DNA of 49,398 nucleotides, taken from the NCBI GenBank assembly GCA_036676175.1, contig JAKFDL010000054.1:1-49398 (forward strand), written 5' to 3'. Source of the stretch: Methylotenera_A sp036676175. Its GTDB lineage: Bacteria; Pseudomonadota; Gammaproteobacteria; Burkholderiales; Methylophilaceae. Shown one piece after another: positions 1 to 7,761 of this stretch (the stretch's first letter is position 1; every line of letters starts with the position of its first letter). The translations under genes were made by a program, and so were the position numbers. Below the pieces are notes generated by a model. The model ran no database searches. It was not told where the DNA came from and was given only the letters and a program-made list of their open reading frames with translations.

Positions 1-62
1 TGATTAAAGTATATAATAAAATCATATTGTTATTAATTTTTAGTATTGCCTAATTTTATAAA

Positions 63-1052
63 ATGAATACGTCAAATAACGAGCTAAATATTGCTGAGCC
101 AAGGCTGTTAGACCAAGTACGCGGCAAAATTCGCTTAAAACATTACAGTATTCGCACAGAACAGGCTTATACAGACTGGATTAAACGTTATATTCTGCAT
201 TTTGACAAGCGACACCCAAGAGATTTAGGCGCGGCAGAGGTGGAGCAGTTTTTAACTTATCTGGCGGTTCAAGGCAATGTGGCTGCTAGCACACAAAACC
301 AAGCCAAAAGTGCATTGTTGTTTTTATACAAGGAGGTGCTGGGTACGGCTTTGCCTTGGTTGGATGATGTTGAGCAAGCAAAAACCTCAAGGCACTTGCC
401 GGTAGTACTTACGCAAGACGAGGTGGCTAAACTATTATTGCAGTTATCGGGTACGCATCATTTAATTGTGAGTTTACTTTACGGCACAGGCATGCGTATT
501 TTAGAAGTGCTGCGCTTGCGGGTTAAAGATGTGGATTTTGCGCGTAAAGAGATTTTAATTCGCGATGGAAAGGGTTATAAAGACCGCGTAACTGTGTTGC
601 CATTAAGTTTGATAGCGGCTTTAAAAGCCCATTTAGTTAAAGTAAAAGCCTTACACGCTGCCGATTTGGAAAACGGTTTTGGGCGGGTATATATGCCTAT
701 GGCATTAGATAAAAAATATCCTTCGGCTGGTATCGATTGGGCTTGGCGGTATGTTTTTCCATCGGGTAAGTTGTCGGTAGACCCGCGCTCTGGCGATACG
801 CGTCGCCACCATATACAAGATCAAGCTATTCAACGTGCAGTACGCCAAGCGGTGGTGGATGCAGGTATTGCCAAACACGCCACCCCGCATACTTTGCGTC
901 ACAGCTTTGCCACACATTTGCTTGAGGGCGGTTATGATATTCGCACAGTACAAGAGCTTTTGGGACATTCTGATGTGAGCACCACCATGATTTATACTCA
1001 CGTGCTGAATAAAGGCGGGCGTGGCGTGAGTAGTCCACTGGACGTGCTTTAG
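63..1052 (+). CDS. intI: Integron integrase (IntI-type tyrosine recombinase)
   Basis: Site-specific tyrosine recombinase that inserts and excises gene cassettes at attI/attC sites. The catalytic set is visible: Arg145 (GTGMR), Lys170, His276 and Arg279 (HTLRH), His302 (LGHS) and nucleophile Tyr311. The spacing is nearly identical to class 1 IntI. About residues 205-255 carry the extra segment found in integron integrases but not in XerC/XerD (ALDKKYPSAG...WAWRYVFPS). Length 329 aa is normal and the frame is intact. In integrons the attI site and cassettes normally lie on the 5' side of intI and read away from it, so any array would be left of base 1. No attC-like array is seen to the right. 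Confidence 0.93.
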   Translation: MNTSNNELNIAEPRLLDQVRGKIRLKHYSIRTEQAYTDWIKRYILHFDKRHPRDLGAAEVEQFLTYLAVQGNVAASTQNQAKSALLFLYKEVLGTALPWLDDVEQAKTSRHLPVVLTQDEVAKLLLQLSGTHHLIVSLLYGTGMRILEVLRLRVKDVDFARKEILIRDGKGYKDRVTVLPLSLIAALKAHLVKVKALHAADLENGFGRVYMPMALDKKYPSAGIDWAWRYVFPSGKLSVDPRSGDTRRHHIQDQAIQRAVRQAVVDAGIAKHATPHTLRHSFATHLLEGGYDIRTVQELLGHSDVSTTMIYTHVLNKGGRGVSSPLDVL

Positions 1053-1092
1053 TTTCATGGTTTTAACTAGGCCATCTTAACGGTTAATTCGC

Positions 1093-1098
1093 TATAAT
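1093..1098 (+). promoter_or_regulatory. Perfect -10 hexamer directly before the kinase gene
   Basis: TATAAT ends seven bases before the ATG at 1105, so the expected transcription start falls on or next to the start codon. No convincing -35 is seen at 16-18 bp upstream. Either the mRNA is leaderless or the match is fortuitous. Confidence 0.4.
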
Positions 1099-1104
1099 CG
1101 GGCG

Positions 1105-2460
1105 ATGAGCTTACGTCTTCGCTTAAATCTGCTGATTACTGCATTGCTGCTGCTGTTTATGTCGGCCGTGGGCTTTGTGGTATTTAGTGGTACTAAAGCG
1201 TCGATTCAAGAAGGCGTAGAGGCTGCTACCCGCGTCACCACACAGTTGCTAGATACTGTGATTGTAAGTTCAGTGCAAAACCCTGAATGGGGTTATACCC
1301 ACGAGGTGATGCATCGGTTTTTGCAGCATTTGGGCCATGTGCGCGGCAATGAAATAAGACTTTACGATTTGAGTGGCGCACAGATTTTTAAATCACCGCC
1401 TTCAAAATATCGCTCTCATGAAAACCCTCCTGAGTGGTTTCACAATATGCTGAATCCACATGAAAAATCAGTGACACGTTATATCAACTTCGGCAAGCTG
1501 GTGGTGCAGCCCAACCCGGCAGGCGCGATTCGCGATGCGTGGGGCAAGTTCAAAAATTTGTTATGGGTTGGGTTAGGGTTTTTCTTCCTGCTTAATTTGG
1601 CCGTGTATTGGATGCTGGGTCACTGGCTACAACCATTACAGCCGATACTAAAAGCAATTAATAGAATGGAGCATGGTGATTTAAGTACCCGCTTACCCAA
1701 CTTTGATTTGCCAGAGTTTGACCGCATTGGGCACAGCCTGAACCGCATGGCAGAATCATTGACGGCTGAACGTGAGCTGGAAGAAAATCGCCAACTCACC
1801 GCGCTGATTCAAAGCCATATTGAAGATGAACGACGCAGTTTGGCACGTGAGCTTCATGATGAGCTTGGGCAATATGTCACGGCGATTAAAACTTTTGCAG
1901 TAACCATTGCCAACAAAACTGAAAATAAATCTCCTGACATAGCGGCCAGCGCGCAAACTATTGTGGCTGCAGCGAATCATATCTACGATGGAATGCATAA
2001 TATTATTCGTCAATTACGCCCAGGGTCACTAGATAATTTAGGCTTAAGTGAAACGTTAAAAGATACGGTAAATAACTTGCAAAAACAGCAGCCAGATGTT
2101 CATATAAATTTAACACTGGCAGGCAAACTAGAAGCATTAGGTGAAAGCTTGAACATTAATATTTACCGCATCGTGCAAGAGTCGCTGAATAATGCAATTA
2201 AACATGCGGATGCAAAAAATATTGCAATTAGTTTAAGCACCACTGAAACAGGGTCGTTGCATTTGATGATTAAAGACGATGGCAGAGGCATGAACATACA
2301 CGATGTTGACCAAAGCAACCATTTTGGTTTGCTGGGGATGCGTGAGCGTGTGCAAAGTTTTGGTGGCAGTTTCCATATAGATTCTGAGCCTGGAAACAGA
2401 ACCGGCACCGTCATCACCATACACATTCCCAAAGCCATTGCGGCAGAACAAACAGTTTAA
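1105..2460 (+). CDS. Membrane sensor histidine kinase, NarL/HisKA_3 class
   Basis: Inner-membrane sensor kinase, 451 aa. Transmembrane helix 1 is about residues 8-28, followed by a periplasmic loop of about 120 residues, helix 2 at about 153-173, and a HAMP-like linker to about 228. The dimerisation/phosphoacceptor box is LARELHDELGQ with His251. The C-terminal ATPase domain shows an N box (QESLNNAIKHA), DDGRGM and GLLGMRERV. This H-box type pairs with LuxR-type regulators, and one follows 20 bases downstream. The signal is unknown because the periplasmic loop matches no family I recognise. The ATG is supported by a typical short basic N-terminus before helix 1. Confidence 0.9.
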   Translation: MSLRLRLNLLITALLLLFMSAVGFVVFSGTKASIQEGVEAATRVTTQLLDTVIVSSVQNPEWGYTHEVMHRFLQHLGHVRGNEIRLYDLSGAQIFKSPPSKYRSHENPPEWFHNMLNPHEKSVTRYINFGKLVVQPNPAGAIRDAWGKFKNLLWVGLGFFFLLNLAVYWMLGHWLQPLQPILKAINRMEHGDLSTRLPNFDLPEFDRIGHSLNRMAESLTAERELEENRQLTALIQSHIEDERRSLARELHDELGQYVTAIKTFAVTIANKTENKSPDIAASAQTIVAAANHIYDGMHNIIRQLRPGSLDNLGLSETLKDTVNNLQKQQPDVHINLTLAGKLEALGESLNINIYRIVQESLNNAIKHADAKNIAISLSTTETGSLHLMIKDDGRGMNIHDVDQSNHFGLLGMRERVQSFGGSFHIDSEPGNRTGTVITIHIPKAIAAEQTV

Positions 2461-2480
2461 GTTTTTAAAGGATAAGAATC

Positions 2481-3119
2481 GTGAGCCAAATTAATGTAAT
2501 GCTGGTAGATGACCATGCAGTTGTGCGCATGGGTTTTAAAATGCTGCTGGAATCGGCTGCGGACATTAAGGTGATTGCCGAGGCCGAGAATGGTGAAACC
2601 GCGATTAAATCCTACATGGAGCATAAACCGAATGTGGTGGTGATGGATATCACCATGCCTGGCATGGGCGGGTTGGAGGCGATAGAGCGCATTTTGGCCA
2701 AAGACAGCGGTGCTAAAATTTTAGTGTTGAGCGCGCATGAAGACTCAGTGCATCCCAAACGCGTATTAAACGCCGGTGCGATGGGTTATTTAACCAAGCG
2801 CAGTGCGGCCGAAGAGTTGATTAAGGCCATTCGCAGCGTGGCCAGTGGTAAAAAATACATTGAAGCAGGCGTTGCACAGCAAATGGCGATTCAACAGCTT
2901 AGCGGAAGTCAAAGCCCTGTCGATGTGTTGAGTGAGCGTGAGTTTGAAGTGTTTATGTCGTTGGCAAAAGGCAAAACAACCAATGAAATTGCCGAAAATT
3001 TATTTTTAAGCCCACGCACGGTCGGCACCCATCTGTATAACATCAAGCAGAAATTAAATGCACAAAACTCTGCAGAGATTGCGCTGATTGCCATGCGCAG
3101 CGGTTTGTTAGAGCCATAG
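2481..3119 (+). CDS. LuxR/NarL-family two-component response regulator
   Basis: DNA-binding response regulator, 212 aa, the likely partner of the kinase 20 bases upstream. The receiver domain (about 1-120) has the acidic pair Asp10/Asp11, phosphoacceptor Asp56 (VVVMDITMP) and Lys106 (YLTKRS). The C-terminal helix-turn-helix (about 147-208) has the LuxR signature LSEREFEVF...TTNEIAENLFLSPRTVGTHLYNI. The start is GTG with an AAAGGATAAG ribosome site. The general layout resembles UvrY/GacA-type regulators, but I see nothing that fixes its regulon. The gene runs towards the next gene on the minus strand, leaving a 33-base gap without a clear terminator. Confidence 0.92.
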   Translation: MSQINVMLVDDHAVVRMGFKMLLESAADIKVIAEAENGETAIKSYMEHKPNVVVMDITMPGMGGLEAIERILAKDSGAKILVLSAHEDSVHPKRVLNAGAMGYLTKRSAAEELIKAIRSVASGKKYIEAGVAQQMAIQQLSGSQSPVDVLSEREFEVFMSLAKGKTTNEIAENLFLSPRTVGTHLYNIKQKLNAQNSAEIALIAMRSGLLEP

Positions 3120-3152
3120 GCAAGCGTTAAAGCAGCAGTCGAAACACTTTAA

Positions 3153-3935
3153 TTAATGAGGTTTATAGCGCGCTACATTAAGCTCGCCAGGGCTGGCGAG
3201 TTCTACCATGGTGACCGCGCCACTTGGAAGTTTGCCAAATTCTGGCGGAATTAAAAACGTAATAATTTTTTTGTCTGGTCGATCTGGGCTGGACTTAATA
3301 ATTCCGGTGGCTACGCTCCAATGTTGCCATTCGCGTTTTGGCGGCAGGCTGATGCTGCCCATTAATCGCGCTTGTTCGTATACCGCATTTTTTTCTTCAC
3401 CAATCAGCAAATTAAATAACTCTACTGCTACCAATTGGCTGCTCTGGATCACTTCTATTCGGTTTTCGGTGTTGGCAGCTTCTGCTGGCAGTGGCTCTGC
3501 AATTGGTTTCAATTTGACCGGTTTAAGCTCTTCAAAAGCAGTGTTCGCAAGCGCAATGTTGTAAGGATTTGCCTGGGCAACTTCAATGCTGCGTTTAACT
3601 GAGTTGAATTTTTCTAGATTTTGCTTCGCCAAGTTTTTGTCTATTTGGTCTTGGTTGATTGACGCGGTGTTTGCAGGTTGGTATGGTTTAAGCAAAGCAG
3701 ATTGTGCAATAGAATTTTCTGTCGACGCAACCGATACTTCCGAGTTTGAAGCACTGGTACTACGGTTGCTTGGCCCGTCATCTACATCCATCGCACGCGC
3801 CATGGCTTTATCAGCGACGCTAGTGGCGATGGAGCGCACAATCTGCTGCGCCACTGTTCCACCCAGGCAACCGCTAAGTAAAAAAATAGTTGACGCAACT
3901 GCAATATATCTAAAAATTATATTAAGTTTAATCAT
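3153..3935 (-). CDS. Hypothetical lipoprotein
   Basis: 260-residue protein with a lipoprotein signal peptide: basic start, hydrophobic stretch at residues 10-20, lipobox LSGC with acylated Cys23. The family is not recognised. The middle (about 50-160) is polar, rich in Asn, Ala and Ser, and probably poorly structured. The last 85 residues look folded (FNLLIGEEKNAVYEQ, LPPKREWQHWSVATG) and may be a small ligand or cell-wall domain. It stands alone on the minus strand, converging with the two-component pair. Envelope location is inferred from the signal; no function is assigned. Confidence 0.75.
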   Translation of the reverse strand: MIKLNIIFRYIAVASTIFLLSGCLGGTVAQQIVRSIATSVADKAMARAMDVDDGPSNRSTSASNSEVSVASTENSIAQSALLKPYQPANTASINQDQIDKNLAKQNLEKFNSVKRSIEVAQANPYNIALANTAFEELKPVKLKPIAEPLPAEAANTENRIEVIQSSQLVAVELFNLLIGEEKNAVYEQARLMGSISLPPKREWQHWSVATGIIKSSPDRPDKKIITFLIPPEFGKLPSGAVTMVELASPGELNVARYKPH

Positions 3936-4066
3936 TAAAACTTAAATTCACATACCTAACGCGGAAAGTACAGATTACTGCTAACTTGTTGAAATGTCTA
4001 GTGGTTTTATGGAAAAATCGACAGGAAAAATAAGAGAAAATTTAGTTTGTGGTTTCTAAAATTAGT

Positions 4067-4086
4067 AACCACAGTATTTTGTGGTT
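4067..4086 (-). terminator. Weak hairpin after the DMT transporter gene
   Basis: AACCACA and TGTGGTT form a perfect 7-bp inverted repeat with a 6-base loop, directly beyond the stop codon of the minus-strand gene. The tract that follows on that strand is AT-rich but not a clean T run. A second GTGGTT at 4049-4054 could form an alternative stem. Terminator function is plausible, not certain. Confidence 0.4.
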
Positions 4087-4087
4087 T

Positions 4088-4984
4088 TTAGGTTTTGATT
4101 GCCTGTGAGTTAGTGGGCAAATTTGTTGCGTTGACGCTAATGATGCCGCTTAAGATAATCAAGCCAATTGCCAGCCACTCACTACCTAATAACTGTTCTT
4201 GCCAAAATAACACGCCAAAAAAGCTGGCTAACACCACGGTGAGATAAGCTAGGCTAGCTACAGTCAAGGTGTGGCCAGTGCGGTAGGCTCGCGTCATGGC
4301 GAGTTGTGCAATGGTGGCGGATACGCCTAAACCAACTAATACGGATAAATCCTGCCAACCAAGTGTGGTAAATCCAGGCTCACCCAACGTATCGCTGAGT
4401 ATTAACCAAAGGCCAGATGCGACAGTAGATACAAGCGTGAAATAGTAAACAGTGCGCCAATCAGGCTCATTTAAGTTGGCTAATTGTTTCACATTGATAT
4501 AAGCAATCGCAGCGCCTGCGCCGGAAGCCAGCCCCATAGCGCCTGCCAAGGCATCGTCGCTATGTAATGTAGGTTTTAGCAACAGCACGACGCCAATAAA
4601 GCCTATAGCGACGGCAGCATATAAAATTCTTGTTGGTTTTTCATGCAGCAAAAACGGCATAAAAAGCGCCAAAAATAAAGGCGAGGTGTAATTCAGGGTA
4701 ACGGCAGTAGCTAAATGTAAATGGGCGATGGCATAAAAAAATAACACCAGTGACACAAATCCTACCAAGGCACGCGACATATGTTTGGCAAATACCGGTG
4801 TTTTAAGTGGCAATTTCTTAAGGAAAATATAGGCATATATCGCCAATAAACCAAATAGCGAGCGATAAAATACCAGCTCGGCGCTACTGAATTTAGTAGC
4901 ACCCACTTTCACCAGTGCGCCCATAATTGCAAAGCCCAATGCGGCGACCAGCATCCACAAGCTACCTAAATGCGGCAGCTTCAT
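4088..4984 (-). CDS. EamA/DMT-superfamily transporter
   Basis: Ten-helix inner-membrane carrier of the drug/metabolite transporter superfamily, 298 aa, with two EamA repeats (about 7-140 and 150-285). Typical family phrases are visible: LGFAIMGALVKVG at the N-terminus, LNYTSPLFLALFMPFLLHEKPT in the first half and LTVASLAYLTVVLASFFGVLFWQEQL in the second. These proteins usually export amino acids, metabolites or drugs; the substrate cannot be read here. Its ATG shares one base with the stop codon of the upstream Rieske gene (TAATG), indicating translational coupling and a possible link between exporter and oxygenase substrate. Confidence 0.9.
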   Translation of the reverse strand: MKLPHLGSLWMLVAALGFAIMGALVKVGATKFSSAELVFYRSLFGLLAIYAYIFLKKLPLKTPVFAKHMSRALVGFVSLVLFFYAIAHLHLATAVTLNYTSPLFLALFMPFLLHEKPTRILYAAVAIGFIGVVLLLKPTLHSDDALAGAMGLASGAGAAIAYINVKQLANLNEPDWRTVYYFTLVSTVASGLWLILSDTLGEPGFTTLGWQDLSVLVGLGVSATIAQLAMTRAYRTGHTLTVASLAYLTVVLASFFGVLFWQEQLLGSEWLAIGLIILSGIISVNATNLPTNSQAIKT

Positions 4985-6108
4985 TAGGATGGATTAAAAG
5001 GGTATAAATGCGCCTGCATGTGTTTACGATACCACACATGGAAATGCGCTAAACCGGTTTCTAGCGGATGCTGGTAAGGCCCACGTTGATCAATTTGCTG
5101 TGCAAACAATGCTTGACGTCCATCGTGCATGCGTTGGCAAATTTCTTTATCTTCATTGGCGGTTTCAAGGTACGCCGCTTGCTGGGCCTCTACATAAGCG
5201 CGCTCAAAGCAGGCGATTTCTTCAGGGTAATAGAACTCCACCACATTGCTGCAACTATTCACCCCGGTGGGAATGAGGTGAGAAACCACCAGCACATTGG
5301 GATACCATTCCATCATTAAAAACGGGTAATACACCATCCAGATAGCGCCATGTTTGGGTGGCTTCTCGCCCTGAAACCGATGAATCTCAGTCTGCCATTT
5401 TTGATATGCGGGAGACAAGTGTTGGGCTGGGGCAGTCTTGTAACCAACGGTTTGCGCGCTAAAGTTTTCGCCAAAATCCCAATGCAAATCAGCACAATCG
5501 ACTACTTGGTTTAAGCCAGGATGAAACGGCCCAACGTGATAATCCTCTAAATAGACTTCGATAAACGTTTTCCAGTTGAACTGGTAATGTTCAACATTGA
5601 CGCTATCCAGCTTATAGTCACTAAAATCAAAATCGTGCTTACAGCCAAGTAAATCCAACTCATTGACAATGTTATGCGGGGTTTCAAATAGCATGCCTTG
5701 CCAATTGTGCAGGGCAATTTTTTGCAAGTGCAGGCAAGGGTTTTCGTCAAAATGCGGTGCGCCCAACAGCTTGCCGTCTAGGTTATAGGTCCAGCGGTGC
5801 AGTGGGCAGACAATGTTTTGTGCATTGCCGCTACCATTAAGCATGATGGCTTGGCGATGCCTGCATACATTGCTGATCAGCGAGATTTCGCCGTCGCGAT
5901 TGACTAAACTTTTTGCACCCTGCATCCAGTCTTGCACATAATAATCACCCGCATTAGGCACCATCAGTGCGTGACCCGCGTATTTAGGCGCCTTCGCAAA
6001 CAAATGTTGCTGCTCTAGTGCATAAACACCAGGATCTGCATACCAGGCAATGGGCAATTGCGGCTGTGTAGGATTGATTTGTTGAGGAAAGATTGCAATA
6101 GAAGACAT
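4984..6108 (-). CDS. Rieske non-haem iron oxygenase, alpha-subunit type
   Basis: Aromatic-ring-hydroxylase-like oxygenase, about 374 aa. The N-terminal Rieske [2Fe-2S] site is Cys82-x-His84 and Cys101-x2-His104 (NVCRHRQ, CPLHRWTYNLDG). The catalytic mononuclear iron site is in EDYHVGPFHPG, with His191 and His196. The open frame extends back to 6237, but those 43 residues are unlike the family, so I start at the Met beginning MSSIAIFPQQ. No strong ribosome site is seen at either start. The substrate is unknown; no ferredoxin or reductase gene is adjacent. It forms an overlapping pair with the DMT transporter. Confidence 0.88.
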   Translation of the reverse strand: MSSIAIFPQQINPTQPQLPIAWYADPGVYALEQQHLFAKAPKYAGHALMVPNAGDYYVQDWMQGAKSLVNRDGEISLISNVCRHRQAIMLNGSGNAQNIVCPLHRWTYNLDGKLLGAPHFDENPCLHLQKIALHNWQGMLFETPHNIVNELDLLGCKHDFDFSDYKLDSVNVEHYQFNWKTFIEVYLEDYHVGPFHPGLNQVVDCADLHWDFGENFSAQTVGYKTAPAQHLSPAYQKWQTEIHRFQGEKPPKHGAIWMVYYPFLMMEWYPNVLVVSHLIPTGVNSCSNVVEFYYPEEIACFERAYVEAQQAAYLETANEDKEICQRMHDGRQALFAQQIDQRGPYQHPLETGLAHFHVWYRKHMQAHLYPFNPS

Positions 6109-6310
6109 AGTTAGTAAAACGTAATAGTTGGTAAAGCTTAAAGTGCAGTTAAAACAGAAACCGAATTTTGCCCGAATATGCTTGATTTGAAAACAGTAAT
6201 TGAGCTTAATAGGATCGGAATTTGCCCAATATGCCAAATTTATGAAATCAGCTAAACTGCTGCAAAGTAAAATTCCAAAAACAACCTAACACAAATAATA
6301 AGGGGCAGGC

Positions 6311-7741
6311 ATGGCTGACGTAGCAAATAATAATTCCAATCAATACCTTAATCAAAAAGAGCTACAAAAAACTACCCCAATTATTTTTGAGGGTAAAACC
6401 TCGGAGTATTTTGGTATTTGGATCGTCAATTTATTGCTTAGCATAGTGACCTTGGGGATTTATTCAGCATGGGCCAAAGTGCGCCGAAAAAAATATTTTT
6501 ATAACAATACTTTAATTGAAAATGTTGGCTTTGATTACCACGCCAAACCCATTTCTATTTTAAAAGGTCGCCTCATTGCAGTGGTGCTGTTAGTGATAGC
6601 CGCCATTAATCCAATTTTGCAAAGCCTGGTTTTTTTGCTGATTTTTATCGCGCTGCCATGGTTGGTGGTGCGGGGTTCTATTTTTAATTCACGCAATAGC
6701 AGCCATCGTGGTTTGAGGTTTGACTTTATTGGCACTGTAGGTAAGGCAGTGGCTGTGTTTATTGGCCTGCCCTTGCTGACGGTAATAACTTTTGGCTTGG
6801 CCGCGCCGTATGCTGCGCACGAAAAAAACCAATTTTTGATGAATAATCATCGTTTCGGCCTGAGCCAATTTGATATGAAACGAGTCGTAAAAGGTTTTTA
6901 CAAAGTGTATATGATTTTGTTTATCGTGCCGATAATTGGTATTTTGGCGGCGGTAGCTATTCCTGCATACAAAGGCTATGAAGATAGAGTAAAAATAAGA
7001 GCGAGTACCCAAAGTCAGTTAATGCTACCAGCAAGTGTTGTGGCTTTCGCACCAGTGAATGCACAAAAAATAGTATTGGCGGCGAATGAGGTTGAAGAAG
7101 TGCCAGCAGAAGAAGAGGTCAAAGCGTCGGAATTTAAAACAGTAGAACGCGTGTATTCAGACAATAACCCACCGCCAGCTAGTGAACAGGTTGCAGAACA
7201 GGCCACTCCACCTCTGCCCATAGAAGAGCAAACCAAGCAGCTTGAAGGCCAGATGCAAGAAAATATGCAAGAGCAGGATTTACAGAAAATTCAGGAACAC
7301 ATAGAACAAATGCAAGCAAAAGAGGCTGCAGATGCTGAAGCCAAAATGCAAGAGTGGATGCAAAACCCTAGTGTATGGCTAATTGTATTTCTGGTAGCGT
7401 TAGTTTATATACTGTTTATTTTTGGCTTTTTGGGCTACTTGCAGGCGCGTATTGGTAACCTGATATGGAACAACACGACGCTAGATAAACTGTCGTTTAG
7501 AAGCAGCTTGCGCGCACGTGATTTTGCCTTGCTTTACTTTACCAATATCGTGGCGATAATGCTGACGTTTGGCTTAGCCACACCATGGGCACAAATTCGT
7601 ATGGCAAGGTATCGCACCAGTAAGTTGCAGATAGTCGGTGATGTTGATTTTGACCAGTTTGTCGGTGATAGAAAAGCCGAAGTAAAAGCCACCGGTGAAG
7701 AAATTGCCGAGATGTTCGACGTTGATCTTTCGTTTGGTTAA
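6311..7741 (+). CDS. YjgN/DUF898 membrane protein with an internal pilin-like helix
   Basis: 476-residue multi-spanning inner-membrane protein. The first DUF898 unit covers about residues 24-205 (FEGKTSEYFGIWIVNLLLS, TLGIYSAWAKVRRKKYFYNNT) and a second, shorter unit about 355-455 (FGFLGYLQARIGNLIWNNTTL, ATPWAQIRMARYRTSKL). Between them, residues 207-232 read PIIGILAAVAIPAYKGYEDR, closely resembling the N-terminal helix of type IV pilins. A Glu/Gln/Pro-rich, partly coiled-coil stretch follows to about 350. There is no prepilin cleavage site. A good ribosome site (AAGGGG) precedes the ATG. It is followed 20 bases later by an M48 protease gene, a pairing that suggests a joint envelope role. Function unknown. 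Confidence 0.88.
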   Translation: MADVANNNSNQYLNQKELQKTTPIIFEGKTSEYFGIWIVNLLLSIVTLGIYSAWAKVRRKKYFYNNTLIENVGFDYHAKPISILKGRLIAVVLLVIAAINPILQSLVFLLIFIALPWLVVRGSIFNSRNSSHRGLRFDFIGTVGKAVAVFIGLPLLTVITFGLAAPYAAHEKNQFLMNNHRFGLSQFDMKRVVKGFYKVYMILFIVPIIGILAAVAIPAYKGYEDRVKIRASTQSQLMLPASVVAFAPVNAQKIVLAANEVEEVPAEEEVKASEFKTVERVYSDNNPPPASEQVAEQATPPLPIEEQTKQLEGQMQENMQEQDLQKIQEHIEQMQAKEAADAEAKMQEWMQNPSVWLIVFLVALVYILFIFGFLGYLQARIGNLIWNNTTLDKLSFRSSLRARDFALLYFTNIVAIMLTFGLATPWAQIRMARYRTSKLQIVGDVDFDQFVGDRKAEVKATGEEIAEMFDVDLSFG

Positions 7742-7761
7742 GAGGCCATTTGGTTAATTAA

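Noticed and set aside
705..1058. 117-codon minus-strand frame inside intI
   Set aside because: Lies antisense to a clearly conserved integrase; no family similarity or ribosome site.
1053..1104. Possible attC site between intI and the kinase gene
   Set aside because: TTTTAAC and GGTTAA are present but do not fit the paired RYYYAAC/GTTRRRY cores, and arrays belong on the other side of intI.
6109..6237. N-terminal extension of the Rieske oxygenase
   Set aside because: 43 residues of Cys/Phe/Tyr-rich sequence unlike the family; the internal Met gives the normal N-terminus.
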